The notes under the pieces were generated by a model. The model was not told the DNA's origin. It worked only from the letters and a program-made list of their open reading frames with translations, and did not search any database. A DNA stretch of 64,000 nt, taken from Lineus longissimus (taxonomy: Eukaryota; Nemertea; Pilidiophora; Heteronemertea; Lineidae). Shown here in pieces: positions 1 through 11,324 of the stretch; positions within the stretch are counted from its first letter, which is position 1; the number at the start of each line of letters is the position of its first letter. The stretch is taken from NCBI RefSeq assembly GCF_910592395.1, contig NC_088308.1, forward strand, positions 12,293,001-12,357,000, in the 5' to 3' direction. The position numbers and the translations under genes are program-made.

Positions 1-1487
1 ATCCAACGTGAGCTACGTATAGGCAAATATAGGCACATTCTGCCCGTGAGTTTCATATGGGGATCAAGTGGGCAGATGTGGGCTCACTGTGATGTGTCAC
101 ATGCATGCGGGGCCCATCACATGGGCAACCTGGATTGTTCAGGTCAAATATATTTTATATTAATCACGTTGTAATTATTATGCTCAAAATCAATTAATGA
201 AAATAAAGACTAGGGTAATATTAACCAAACAAAGTGCGAAGGAAGTGTAAGTTATTTGACTGATTCTGGTTACTAGACTCAAAATAAATTAAAGTGTTTC
301 AGAATGAAAATCATGGGCATAAAACATCACAGAAACATCAGATCCGAAGTCTTTTCAAAAGTTGCTCGTGGGAGTTGGCCAATAAAGACACCAAGGCTCA
401 CTCCAGATATTTACCCATTACACCCTGTGGAGAGGCGAGTCTCCAACTCATCTCACTCAGGGGTTCCTGGTAAAATCTTGCGGAGTTAGGGGATTTTTAT
501 TCAGAAGCACTACCTCGTGCTAGAGGTTAGGCCTGCGCTGTAAAACTGAAGAGAAGAAATTATATCTAAAGGCTAATGTACACCCGTTAACACATATTAC
601 ATGTATATAAAAAATTAATTATATTTCAATGAAACCAAAGGGAAGTCCATGTAGAACCCATGTAAAACCTACATATGCCCAGTTGGCCACATGGTCCCCA
701 TCCGAAAACCCGGGTGCATATTCCACAAGGGGTCTGGGTGGGCAAAAGTGGGGCCCACATTTGCAAACTTGGGACCCACATTAATTGCCCACATGGATAC
801 CCATATGGCTGCCCACACTTGTCCATACATTAGCCATATGGGGCCCATACATTTTGCTACCTGTGACTCTTGATGACCAACGAAGTGACCTGCCAAAGAT
901 ATACACAGAAGATGACCAAACGATTCCTTCTTGTAGATTTGTAGATTTGACAACCCTGGAAAGCACATCTACTTAGACACTTGTATTTTCCTGGGGTAGC
1001 CTATATATACTTTCTCAATCCCCAACCAGAAGACAGCTTTGATTTGGAGCGAAGCGACTGGGGGCGAAAAGGTCAGGGAGCGAAACGACCGGATACCATC
1101 AGCGCCCTCCAACGACCTGGTAGTAAATTGATTTTTGATCAAGAAATTTATATTTCACATTTCCTGAATTTCCTGGGTTAATTGTCGCTATTTGCGCGGT
1201 TATGAATGAGTTATTCATCAGAACACACGATGGGATATATCGATGTGGTGAAACTGTATATGGGTATGTGTTGTTGTGACAAGTGTACTCTCCCAAACGA
1301 GCGAGGGCCATGCCAATTGCCATGGCAAATCGAATCCGTCGTCTGCTTGTTTTTGATTCAGATTGTCTATCATGATAAATACCTAGCCTAGTCACTTGTC
1401 AGTCAACTCAGTGACTCTTAAAAAGTCACTGGCTTGGCCCTTCAACTCTCTCCAACAAGTCCATCAGCGCTACCAGTAGGCCTACCA
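1..1487. other. Intergenic stretch with degenerate ATGGGCCC-type repeats
   Basis: No gene is recognisable. Positions 1-130 and 640-870 are rich in short words such as ATGGGC, GGGCCCA and CCCATATGGG, which look like a degenerate minisatellite or the two ends of one element. The short open frames here on both strands are created by that repeat and show no protein family. The rest is AT-rich and featureless to me. Confidence 0.4.
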
Positions 1488-1715
1488 TGTTGTCATTGGC
1501 ATCATGTATCACTATCAGCTGGACGGAGGATGATATTATATTAATATTATGAGAGATTGGACGGATAAAATATATATAAAAATCGACAGAATAAAATCAA
1601 CTCTTCATTCTCTTTTAGTAAAACAGGAAGTAAAACCTGCTTTATTGCACATGCGCAGTTAACATACAATCAACAAAATACCGAAAACTGAATAGCGAGG
1701 TTTAGATCCTCAACA
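1488..1715 (-). mobile_element. Ty1/copia-type solo 3' LTR with adjacent polypurine tract
   Basis: On the minus strand the segment starts TGTTGAGGATC and ends CCAATGACAACA, so it has the TGTTG...CAACA termini expected of an LTR and is 228 bp long. It is immediately preceded on that strand by a purine tract (TAAGTGGGGG, plus-strand 1716-1725), which is the usual primer site for plus-strand synthesis in copia elements. An AATAAA lies inside it near plus 1640. RNase H coding remnants of the copia type lie upstream on the same strand, which supports the assignment. No second LTR is visible in the window. Confidence 0.7.
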
Positions 1716-2227
1716 CCCCCACTTAAACACAGCTATCCAAAACTCAAAGATTTACATAAAAAAATTCAACTCAAATAATATTCACATTAAAATACGATTA
1801 ACAATACACGTAGACTCGCATTTAAAATGCACTTCAAATAATTTAACTTTTTATAGCACATCCTTTCTTTTTTCCTTTTCTTCTATAGAATTCAAACTCT
1901 AAAACTGAACAAATTTGAACAACACACAAAGTGATATCTTATGTCTATGTGTTTAGACCTTTGATGCAAAATAGGGTTTCTGGACAGAGATATAGCAGAT
2001 TGTCACAGTACAGCATTCCGCGAAGTTACTATTTATAGCTCACAAGGTCATTTGCATAAAATATTGATGACGTTTTAGTCACGTGACAGTCGGACATCGA
2101 CACTTATTTCTACGCATTTGAGCTTATTTCAAAGTCAATTATCTTTGACCCTGCATTGTTTTTAGCATGAATGTTACCATAGGCATAGAGTCAGAGAGAG
2201 AAATATTCAGAACAATTATGTAGTATA

Positions 2228-2405
2228 CAGTAGAACCTCTCTATAAAGGACACCCTCGGGACTGACAAATGCTGTCATTAAAAGAGAGGTGTCCTGATTA
2301 GAGAGGTCAAGTTGAATGGAAGCAACCTATTTGGGACTGAAACTAGTGTCCTTAATAGAGAGGTTGTCCTTAATAGAGAGGTGTCCGCTAAGAGAGGTTC
2401 CACTG
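2228..2405. mobile_element. Mariner-type MITE with TA target duplication
   Basis: The 178-bp segment has inverted ends CAGTAGAACCTCTCTATAA and CAGTGGAACCTCTCTTAGC and is flanked by TA on both sides, as for Tc1/mariner insertions. Internally it repeats the words GAGAGGT and GTCCT many times. It sits inside the remains of a copia element, so it is a later insertion. A related terminal fragment (CAGTGGAACCCTGGTAACA) occurs at 25560. Confidence 0.7.
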
Positions 2406-2562
2406 TATTTCCAACACTCGGACATGTGCCAGATTGAATCTAACTGCCCTAGTTAGAAAGCCTGAATCCATTACGAAACCGCATGTTTGTCTGACATTGC
2501 CTGTAATTCAGCGATGGGGAAATAGAGGGCAGCAGCTGCAGTGACGTCATCTTCGCGGAATG

Positions 2563-2850
2563 CTATTCATGAGCCTCAGTACTACCTGTCATATCTTGCA
2601 GCAGGGCCTTCAACATGTTCAAGAAAATCCTTTCCTGTGTAGCTGCTGATATTGACATGTGCTCGGCTTCGCAAGTTGAAAGAGCCACTGTGGCTTGTTT
2701 TTTTTTTACTTCAAAGAAATCAAGAGACCATCTACTGCAAGCATAAAACCAAAACCTGTCACACTTTTACGATCTTCTGAATTGGCCAAATCTGCATCGC
2801 AATTAACCAACCAAGTTGAGTTCATCATCAGATTTTCTGTACACTAAGGG
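2563..2850 (-). pseudogene. Ty1/copia polyprotein fragment, RNase H region (broken)
   Basis: Minus-strand translation gives two adjacent blocks in different frames that match the copia RNase H domain. One contains NCDADLANSEDRKSVTG, and the next contains KKQATVALSTCEAE followed by a helix-like segment ending at a TAG (plus 2563-2565). A run of Ts/As near 2700 is where the frame and a stop codon break the reading. Upstream domains (gag, integrase, most of reverse transcriptase) are absent. With the LTR at 1488-1715 this is the 3' end of one decayed element. It is not functional. Confidence 0.8.
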
Positions 2851-2972
2851 GCCTTGTCCAAATTATGCGCCGAAATTCGCCGTAATTCGCCCCAAAAACG
2901 CCACAAATTCGCCTTAAATTCGCCGAAAGTCTCCGGCGAATTTTGGCGAATTTTGGCTTGGACTTGGAGGAT
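2851..2972. repeat. Small inverted-repeat element built from AATTCGCC words
   Basis: The segment begins CCTTGTCCAAATTATG and ends with the near-complement ATTTTGGCTTGGACTTGG. In between, AATTCGCC and its complement GGCGAATT recur several times on opposite halves, so the whole could fold into an imperfect hairpin. It lies exactly at the broken 5' limit of the copia fragment and may be the insertion that truncated it. Confidence 0.45.
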
Positions 2973-3490
2973 GAAATCAATTTTTAGTGGGTGTAGGCCT
3001 TATGCAGTTTTGTAAGGGGAAGGTTCCTTTCGAAAATCAGCGCGATTCGAAATTCAATATGGCCGCCACGCTCACATCCTCAAAATAGGTTTCCACAATT
3101 TTAATTCCCATATGCAAACTAGCCACTCCACTAAGCCAACTTCACCATTATCTCACCTTCAACCATAATAGGCTGAGGGGTTATGCTCGCTTTGCGATGC
3201 TATTTTTTTCAAATTTCAAAACAAAGCCCCCCTCCAGCTTTGAGCTTGGCCTAACCTTTCCCAATCTCCACCCCCTTTTGCAGGCATGTTTTCCATCCCC
3301 ACCCCTTCTGGTTTTTGCTGGCACGTTTTTCAACGCCACCCTGCTACCTTGATTGTCCGTTGCCATTTTGTTGTGAAATCCGATGGGAAGTTTGGATATG
3401 TCACCTCAATAGTAGATAGGCTACTTGACGGAGCTTGTATTTCTGAATTTCCATGATAAAGATCTCTTGGGACTGCGGAGAGCGGGCATG
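2973..3490. other. No recognisable feature
   Basis: Mixed AT-rich and pyrimidine-rich sequence. The open frames on the minus strand between 3181 and 3699 show no domain, motif or splice context that I can support. Confidence 0.4.
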
Positions 3491-3883
3491 CAGGGTTTCC
3501 ACCTGGAATTTACGTAAGGGGGGGGCACAATCCGGAAAAAAAACAAACTCACGTGCAAAGACACCGGTTTTCCTACATGAATTTTCGAAAATCGGCAAAA
3601 GAATACATAGATAGTGATAAATATATGTCGTTGAGATGTTATGAAAATACAGCTGATGAATTCCCTCTCAAGTAGTCTGTTTGATACTGTCGGACACATC
3701 CCTGATGTTGTCAGTAACTGATAAGGACATTATAGTGATTCACACCTTATCTTGTCTCTTTCATTTAGCTTAAAAAAGAGATATTTTGAAATCATTATTC
3801 AGCAAAGTTGAGGGGGCAAGCCCCCCCTCAACTTTGCTGAGGGGGGCTAGTGTCCCCCTTGCCCCCCTCTGGCAGAAACCCTG
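3491..3883. mobile_element. hAT-like MITE with CAGGGTTTC termini
   Basis: The 393-bp segment starts CAGGGTTTCCACC and ends GGCAGAAACCCTG, an inverted pair with two mismatches. CAGGG-type termini are typical of hAT elements. Five bases (GCATG) are directly repeated on both sides (3486-3490 and 3884-3888). hAT elements make 8-bp duplications, so either the flank has decayed or the family call is wrong. The right half holds a perfect hairpin (3801-3838). Confidence 0.5.
3801..3838. repeat. Perfect 38-bp hairpin
   Basis: AGCAAAGTTGAGGGGG and its exact complement CCCCCTCAACTTTGCT face each other around a short AAGC-type centre. It lies inside the CAGGGTTTC-ended element and continues into further G- and C-runs. 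Confidence 0.7.
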
Positions 3884-3983
3884 GCATGGCGGGAAAGTGA
3901 GAAGCCTAATGCTTGGCTGTGCAGTGTGCGGTAATTTTGAGGTCTATGGCGTTGGTGAAGTTAACCCGTGGGCCCAGGCATGC

Positions 3984-4535
3984 CAGGATTAAAGTTCATG
4001 ACCAACTCAAATTTCAAATGCGACCATAATTGAAACGCCTCTCGCACAGTGCGATCTGAACAAAATGGCTTTATGCGACCTCTATTTTGAGACGATCCCG
4101 GTCACAATTTATTTACTTATAGCTCCTCTGGCTGCCTGCCAATTAGGTCAATCTCGCTCCATGAAATGCGACTGTTGGCTGGCAGATAACAAAGCAATGC
4201 ATCATAAAAACACTGGGGACAAGTGAATCGTATACTAAGCCAATACAATGTATGTGGTAAGATGACGGACTCCAGACTCGCGGAGTCTGTTTGAATTTTC
4301 TTGTTTGTTTTGGATTACTTTCATGGAAGTCTTGCATTTTGCATTATGTTTGGCGAGCTTGAAGGCCTAGTGTGTTTCGGCAAGTGATCTCGTCACAAGT
4401 GAATTTGGTTCCAAATGGTTGGAAAACGCAGAAAATGGCGGGAAAATAATCGCGATTGAAAATTGCAAAATGCGACTATGTTTTCAAGATGCGGTCGCAT
4501 GGTGCACCTTGGTAAAAAGTTAACTTTGATACCTG
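3984..4535. repeat. Dispersed repeat, full-length copy (second copy at 63047)
   Basis: About 430 bp from 3984 is closely repeated, same orientation, at 63047-63487, including the words TTGGCTGGCAGATAAC and ACGGACTCCAGACTCGCGGA. The ends CAGGATTAAAGTT and, on the other strand, CAGGTATCAAAGTT are an imperfect inverted pair, so this is probably a DNA-transposon derivative of about 550 bp. Reading frames across it are not shared between the copies. No clean target duplication is visible. Confidence 0.55.
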
Positions 4536-5494
4536 GGGCCTCTTGTGGGGTCTGACTGAAATCAGCGGGTCTCTGTGTCCCGCACGGGTCCCGCACTCCC
4601 GCCTGAACTCCCCCATCAGTATCACACATTTTTTGGTACAAGGATGCTCTACACATGTTATGGATAGTGACCCCCGGGACCAGTCCCCTCTTCTTCTTCT
4701 TCTTTGATTTAAAATCCTTTTCATCAATTTTGATGCTTGGCAGGATGCGCATACTGTTTCCACCTAAAGCGCTTTCGGACCGTTTTCCGTGTATCGTGAA
4801 ATGGACGGCAATGTTACAATAAGGTATTGGCATTGTAATGTGCAGTGAAGATAATTAAACAAAACATTCAGTTTTATTTAGGAGGGTAATGGACTTTAAA
4901 TTCACTCCACCATAAATTCAACGAAAAAATATGATCTGCACCCATGCGGTACACATGATTTTACATGTTACAAAATAACAAACAATAAATTCTGACTTAT
5001 ATTGATGTGGGCGATCTAACAATTTAGGAAGATCTATGTGTTGTAATGTTAGTAAATTTTGATTGGCTGCAAATTGCCCCAACAAAACAATAATCAAACC
5101 AAAATTAAGCTGCATGCACTCACAGTTCAGTTTGTCATTGTTACAACCATCCATAATTAAGTTATGGTCAATGGCAAAGTTGTGACAGGCACATGTATAT
5201 TCTGTTGTAACTTAAGAGATGACACAAAATTAATGTACACATGTCATAAATATATATGTAAAGTTTAAGCTAGACGGCGTTTCCAACAATATTGGAACAG
5301 TATACCTTGCACCACTTTGCACTTATATTTGCCAAAACAAGCTCACATGGGAAAATGAAACATTTTCAAATCTAGTTAAAAACCAGGAGACTGAGCTTCG
5401 AAATTGCAAAACTATCAAAAATAATATGCCATTAACTTTTGGGTGGGGGGGGGGGGGCAAGCCATAATCAGGAATTTCACATTTTCCACAGCCC
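4536..5494. other. No recognisable feature; one G-run
   Basis: Nearly 1 kb of AT-rich sequence without a supportable gene. A run of 13 Gs at 5444-5456 is the only striking local feature. The minus-strand open frames at 4393-5154 have no recognisable domain. Confidence 0.4.
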
Positions 5495-5894
5495 TTTTTA
5501 GCTCACCTGTTAGGTGAGCTAATACGATACCGCGGCGTCTGGCGTCCGTCGTCGTCGTGGGCGTGGTCGTGGTCGTCCGTCGTTAACTTTTGACAAAATC
5601 GTGGCACGTTTCTTAACCGCTTGACCCAGAAAGTTCATACTTGGTGTGTGGGTACCCCTAGGCAAGACCTTCCTTCAGAATGAAAATCAGCACAATTTGA
5701 CTGCTGGTCTGCCATATAGGGGGTGCTCTTTGAAAACCTATTTTTGTCATTTTGAAGCTTATGGTTAAAGCTAGAGCGATGAAAATTTTATGGTGGAAAA
5801 GGTACATCACATATCACACAGGTTTTTGATTTGACCTTCATTTCAAGGTCACAGAGGTCGAACTCTAAAATTTCTTTGATCATGGCACGTTTTT

Positions 5895-5947
5895 AGCTCA
5901 CCTCTTAGCAGAGGTGAGCTTATCCCATACCGTGGCGTCCGTCGTCG

Positions 5948-6004
<57 letters not shown>

Positions 6005-7042
6005 CGTCGTCCGTTAGCAGGGCACGTTTCGTAACTGTTAGAGCTATTGAGTTGAAACTTGGTACACATGTACCCTTATGTAATGACACCTTGGAGACTA
6101 AGTTTCGGTCCGATTCGTTTCATGGTTTGGCCACCAGGGGGCCAAACGTTAAAAGTGAAAATATGCAATATCTCCCTTAATAGTAGTCGGGAAATTTTGA
6201 AAAAAATATGGTAGGTACTTCTAGCAAAGGTGCATCATATATTCTCCGGGTTTTTGATTTGACCTCCTTTTCAAGGTCACAGAGGTCAAATGGTGTAAAT
6301 TGGCCGTTAGGATGTAACGATGGCACGTTTCTAAACTGCAATGACTATTGATACCAAATTTGGTACACATTTACCCCTTAGTCAGGTGATTTCAGGGACC
6401 GAAGTTTGGTCCAATATGATTCACCACTTGACCACCAGGGGGCAAAATCCAAAAACCTTAAAAATGCGATTATTCCTTAACTTCTCGCCCAATTGCCACC
6501 AATTTGATATCATGGGTACATCTAACCACCATACAGTATATGTCACACAGGTTTTTAATTTGACCTTCTTGTCAAGGTCACACAGGTCAAATGGCGTAAA
6601 TTCGCCGTCAGGCCGTAACTATGGCACGTTTCTTAACTGCAATGACTATTGATCACAAATTAAGTACACATGTACCCCTTGGTCAGGTGATCGCAGGTAC
6701 CGAAGTTTGGTGCGATCTGATTTGCCGTTTGGCCTCCAGGGAGGGGGCCAAATCCTAAATTCTTCAAAATGCCATTATTTCTAGTAATGACTTGCCCGAT
6801 TGGCACCAATTTTATATCATAGGTACATCTAGTTCTAACAACCATTCAATGTGTCACCCGGGTCTTCTTTGATTTGACCTACTTTTCAAGGTCACATAGG
6901 TCGAATGTACTGTAAATTGGCCATTTTGGGGAAATTGTAATTGCTTGGACCTACATCAAACCTAACACTACATGACACAATACCATGCTCTTTATCCATC
7001 TTTCCTCCACATGAGGTGAGCACAATGGCCCTGGCCATTTCA
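5895..7042 (+). mobile_element. HINE-like element, nested insertion 1
   Basis: The 1,148-bp core runs from AGCTCACCTCTTAGCAGAGG to the 3' hairpin AATGGCCCTGGCCATT and TTTCA. The boundaries are exact because the paralogue at 40265-40271 is an empty site: the host reads CACG, seven Ts, GCTATTGG there, and here it reads CACG plus five Ts, the element, then four Ts and GCTATTGG. Inside are a (GTC)n array of about 70 bp (5937-6012) and units starting near 6020, 6321 and 6622, a spacing of 301 bp. Nearly identical to the element at 8339-9451. Confidence 0.8.
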
Positions 7043-8246
7043 TTTTGCTATTGGTCATAGACTCTCTAAATTTGATATGTAGACACCTATTGGGCATCTC
7101 TACATGTTGACACAGATTTAGGTCAGTGTGACCTACTATTCAGGTATAAGTAGGTCGAGGTTAAAAAAGCCCATTTTCTTTATTCCAGCAGATTGAAGTT
7201 TGAAATGAAGTTTTAGAGGTTGGCCTGATATAGAGGTTTCGATATTAAATAGATTAATTTCGTTTCATATCACTAGGTGGCGGTATTGTGCAAAAATGTC
7301 AGTTGGCACATTGCCAGCAGTTTTGAATTTCGCGGTTCGAGGCAATCCGTCGGGGTATCCCAGATGCGCAGTGTTGTACTGCGCCACTAGATCTGCATAC
7401 TACAAGTATGGAAGACAGCCATTTTATGAATTTGAAGCGAGACGAAGAAGGAATTAAATCACCTTGAATCAATGCTAAAACTTAATCATCCGCTCTTCGG
7501 ATGAGGTCGTATGTGTTGATTACATTCTTGTGATTGGTTTGAGATTATTAGTTTGTCCTCATTGCCGGTTGTTTTAGAAAATTTTGACTGTGATTGGAAG
7601 GTAAAATGAGAAACTTGTCACACTGTTCTTCGGCTTGGAATGGGGATAGTCAATGCAGAGCCAGTTGGTACAAGCTGCCTTGCGAATCGGGGTGGCGTAA
7701 TAATACTATGAAAGAACAATAAAATGATGAATTGTAGCAGTGTGTGTCAGAAATTATGTGATTTCCATTGCATTTGACGATCCCAAAGTTCCGAGAGTAT
7801 GGCAAAATGGCGGCTGACGTCATTGGAGATTAGCGTCAAGCGGGAACCTTTCGTTACAATGTGGGCTTTTAAACACAAGTTAATGGTTTATAATCACCCA
7901 GACGCTACTCATTAGGTGAACCTCTACTAAAAACACTTGCTTTAATTTTTGTAAACATGTCAAGAGTGCTTAAAAAGAACCATTTTTGTGATCGTTTTTC
8001 GTCGCTGTAGAAATGTACACAGTCGGAGTCAGTCAGTGTGTCAACACAATAACGGTGTTAGTATACACATGAATCCATGATACACGGAGACACGAATGTA
8101 AACATTTGCCTGTTGGGTCGGAAGGAGTTCACCGTTACCGATCACTGCCCCAAGAAAGGTCATCTGAGCTGGTTGACTGAAGTAGATGATGATAATGATG
8201 AAAGTGTAGCGCAGCTGTCATCAGTGCTTTTATAGTTAGGCCTAGG

Positions 8247-9717
8247 CTATAGTCGGATTCATAAGTAAATGTCACTGACTGCCCTTTTGGGTCGCTGTGC
8301 AAAAACTATTGGGCCGATTTCTTCAAAGTTTGGTTTTTAGCTCACCTCTTAGCAGAGGTGAGCTTATCCCATACCGTGGCGTCCGTCGTCCGTCGTCGTC
8401 GTCCGTCGTCGTCCGTCGTCCGTTAGCAGGGCACGTTTCGTAACTGTTAGAGCTATTGAGTTGAAACTTGGTACACATGTACCCTTATGTAATGACACCT
8501 TGGAGACCAAGTTTCGGTCCGATTCGTTTCATGGTTTGGCCACCAGGGGGCAAAACGTTAAAAGTGAAAATATGCAATATCTCCCTTAATAGTAGTCGGG
8601 AAATTTTGAAAAAAATGTGGTAAGTACTTCTAGCAAAGGTGCATCATATATCATCCGGGTTTTTGATTTGACCTCCTTTTCAAGGTCACAGAGGTCAAAT
8701 GGTGTAAATTGGCCATTAGGATGTAACGATGGCACGTTTCTAAACTGCAATGACTATTGATACCAAATTTGGTACACATTTACCCCTTAGTCAGGTGATC
8801 TCAGGGACCGAAGTTTGGTCCAATATGATTCACCACTTGACCACCAGGTGGCAAAATCCAAAAACCTTAAAAATGTGATTATTCCTTAACTTCTTGCCCG
8901 ATTGCGACCAATTTGATATCATGGGTACATCTAACCACCATACAGTATATGTCACACAGGTTTTTAATTTGACCTTCTTGTCAAGGTCACAGAGGTCAAA
9001 TGGCGTAAATTCGCCGTCAGGCCGTAACTATGGCACGTTTCTTAACTGCAATGACTATTGATCACAAATTAAGTACACATGTACCCCTTGGTCAGGTGAT
9101 CGCAGGTACCGAAGTTTGGTGCGATCTGATTTGTCGTTTGGCCTCCAGGGAGGGGGCCAAATCCTAAATTCTTCAAAATGCCATTATTTCTAGTAATGAC
9201 TTGCCCGATTGGCACCAATTTTATATCATAGGTACATCTAGTTCTAACAACCATTCAATGTGTCACCCGGGTCTTCTTTGATTTGACCTACTTTTCAAGG
9301 TCACATAGGTCGAATGAACTGTAAATTGGCCATTTTGGGGAAATTGTAATTGCTTGGATCTACATCAAACCTAACACTACATGACACAATACCATGCTCT
9401 TTATCTATCTTTCCTCCACATGAGGTGAGCACAATGGCCCTGGCCATTTCATTCTTGAATCTAATTTCGGGACCCAACACAATTTCCAGGTTAGAGATTT
9501 GCAAATTATGAAGAAAAAAAATTGTCAACTTTACTACGTCAATGTACACCAATACATTAAAAAAAATTATTTCGTAACCATGGTTACTGAAATATGAAAA
9601 TCCTCTTGGGTCCCGAAATTAGATTCAAGAAAAACCAAACTTTGAAGAAATCAGCCAAGTAGTTTTTGCGCAGCGGCCCAAAAGGCCAGTGACATTTACA
9701 GTGAATCAGACTATAGG
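8247..9717. mobile_element. MITE with ~110-bp terminal inverted repeats, split by a nested element
   Basis: The left arm (CTATAGTCGGATTCATAAG, through the words CCTTTTGGGTCGCTG and CTAATTTCGGGACCCAA) and the right arm ending near 9717 are inverted copies over about 110 bp. The element at 8339-9451 interrupts the left arm. The paralogous copy is at 42357-42894 without that interruption. I cannot assign a superfamily because the flanking duplication is unclear. Confidence 0.6.
8339..9451 (+). mobile_element. HINE-like element, nested insertion 2
   Basis: The core of 1,113 bp has the same AGCTCACC start, (GTC)-rich segment, three ~301-bp units and GGTGAGC plus hairpin 3' end as its neighbour at 5895. 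The paralogue at 42460-42464 supplies the empty site: GG, five Ts, CTTGAATC. Here the host reads GG, five Ts, element, two Ts, CTTGAATC. Both independent insertions therefore add exactly two Ts, consistent with insertion at TT. It contains an exact TGGCCACCAGGGGGC at 8537-8551. Confidence 0.8.
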
Positions 9718-10241
9718 GCTGTATTGTCTCAAAAATGAATACAAACTGCTACCTAGTTACTCAGTACATCATATTCTATACCGGTACTGTGCATTCCTTG
9801 CTTCAATTGTTCTTGTATCATATTTTTCAACATTTCTCTCTTATTGCAAGCCGAGGATAAATACTCCTTTCAAGATAGCGTATTCACACGCAATTCCACA
9901 GGTACATCCCATTCATTTGAAATTTCGGCCAATGACAGCAGGTTTTACAAAATGTAAATGCGCTGTTAATTTTCAATAGTCACTGAATAGCTAAGACACA
10001 TGTAAACCCGTCTTAATTGGCCAGAAAACATCTCTCAGCTTCTCCCACAAATAACGATTCACTTATTCCAACGTCAGTAACATGCGCACGCGGAAAACAA
10101 TACGACTAACTCCACTATTTCAAGACAAACCACACCATCCCACAACTATTGCTTGATTAACCCCTATCAATGACAAGTTCTTCCTCATACTCTCCCTTTC
10201 ATATCGACAGGTGAGCACAATGGCCCTGGCCATTTCATTTT

Positions 10242-11324
10242 AAGGCTTGTAGTGACTAGAAGGAGTGTTAGTTTCATGTGTATAGCTACATGTACCTTCA
10301 TTTTGGGGTAAAATCCTCTGATTTCTAACGTTTGACCACGGCATAAAAGTAGAGACATTTTGCATTTTTTTTCAGATTTTTTTCGTTTTTTACAGAGAAC
10401 GCGAAATCAAATCTGCTATAAAACTCTTTTTGGTCAAACAAAATTGACAAGATATGAATATCCCATTAGATGACAACAAGTGATACCCTTAGATAGTCAA
10501 TTACGAATCGACAACATACTTAATAAGGTCTCGTTAGGGAGTTTTTCCTGATTGTACGCGACGATGACGTGCCCCATTAACAGGCCGTAACATCTATTTT
10601 AAAATGCATTTCCAATGTGAGTGCATGAGGACAACCCATTTGTGTCGTATATCACTGGAAACACCCGATTCCCCTGATTCTGCAGGATGTTAAATCAGGC
10701 ATTATATTACTTTAGATAAATCATAAGCGTCGCATTTGCTCCTAGCTCTGTTCACCATCCCAAATGGCAATATTGCCAATTGGCCGGACAATCACAGAAA
10801 ACCCCAAATATTATATATTTCTTCCTGGATAATTCTTACAGTGATCATTCTCCCGTGAAAGACAGTTGCTTACGCTACACAAAAATAAAAAAGATCGAGG
10901 GTCAACCATTGAACTTTTGAGATATTTTGAATTTTGCACAAATCAGCGAAAAACGCACCAATTGGCACTGAATGGCATTTCAACATGGGGCCGACGCACA
11001 TCCCAAGTTCAGTGTACACATACCTCGGCAACAACAGTAAAATGCGTAGTTTCATGTTAGCCGCCTATTGAGTAGCGCTCCAGGTTTCAGAAACTCAAAA
11101 AAAACATGTCTTTGCCAAAACATGCTAAATCAACACTGTCACTGGCATAATGTGAGGACCAAAATATCAATGATTTTTTAGGAACTACGGTTACGGATTG
11201 GCTGCGCATGAATACAAAAGAAACTCCCCATGAGACCTAACGCTCCCTGCCACGGCTATTTATATCCCCAAGTTTGCCACGATTTCACAATTTTTACCAG
11301 ATTTTCAATAATTTCTAGAAAAAA
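10242..11324. other. No recognisable feature
   Basis: About 1.1 kb between two HINE-like elements. Open frames on both strands at 10866-11060 are short, overlap each other and have no recognisable motif. I see no TIRs or gene structure. Confidence 0.4.

Larger units (their letters stand above)
5500..10237 (+). mobile_element. HINE-like element, long form, copy 1 (with two nested insertions)
   Basis: The element starts after five Ts with AGCTCACCTGTTAGGTGAGCT, a hairpin, followed by (GTC)-rich sequence and one degenerate ~300-bp unit. It ends GGTGAGCACAATGGCC plus CTGGCCATTTCA before TTTT. Its paralogue is at 39874-43423. Compared with that copy it has gained two nested elements (5895-7042 and 8339-9451) and lacks the MULE-like insertion found at 41237. 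The ~1.2-kb middle (about 7047-8246) is not made of the ~301-bp units and has no long ORF; it could be captured host sequence. The call rests on end structure: complementary GCTCACC at the 5' end and GGTGAGC at the 3' end, and a 3' hairpin, as in Helentron-associated elements. No helicase gene is present. Confidence 0.65.

Noticed and set aside
5444-5456. G-quadruplex at a 13-G run
   Set aside because: A single uninterrupted run without the four-tract pattern needed for an intramolecular quadruplex call.
5898-6180. Arg-rich open frames on both strands
   Set aside because: They are translations of the (GTC)n/(GAC)n tract and continue into repeat units; the same frames occur in other HINE-like copies (12254-12454, 57685-57909).
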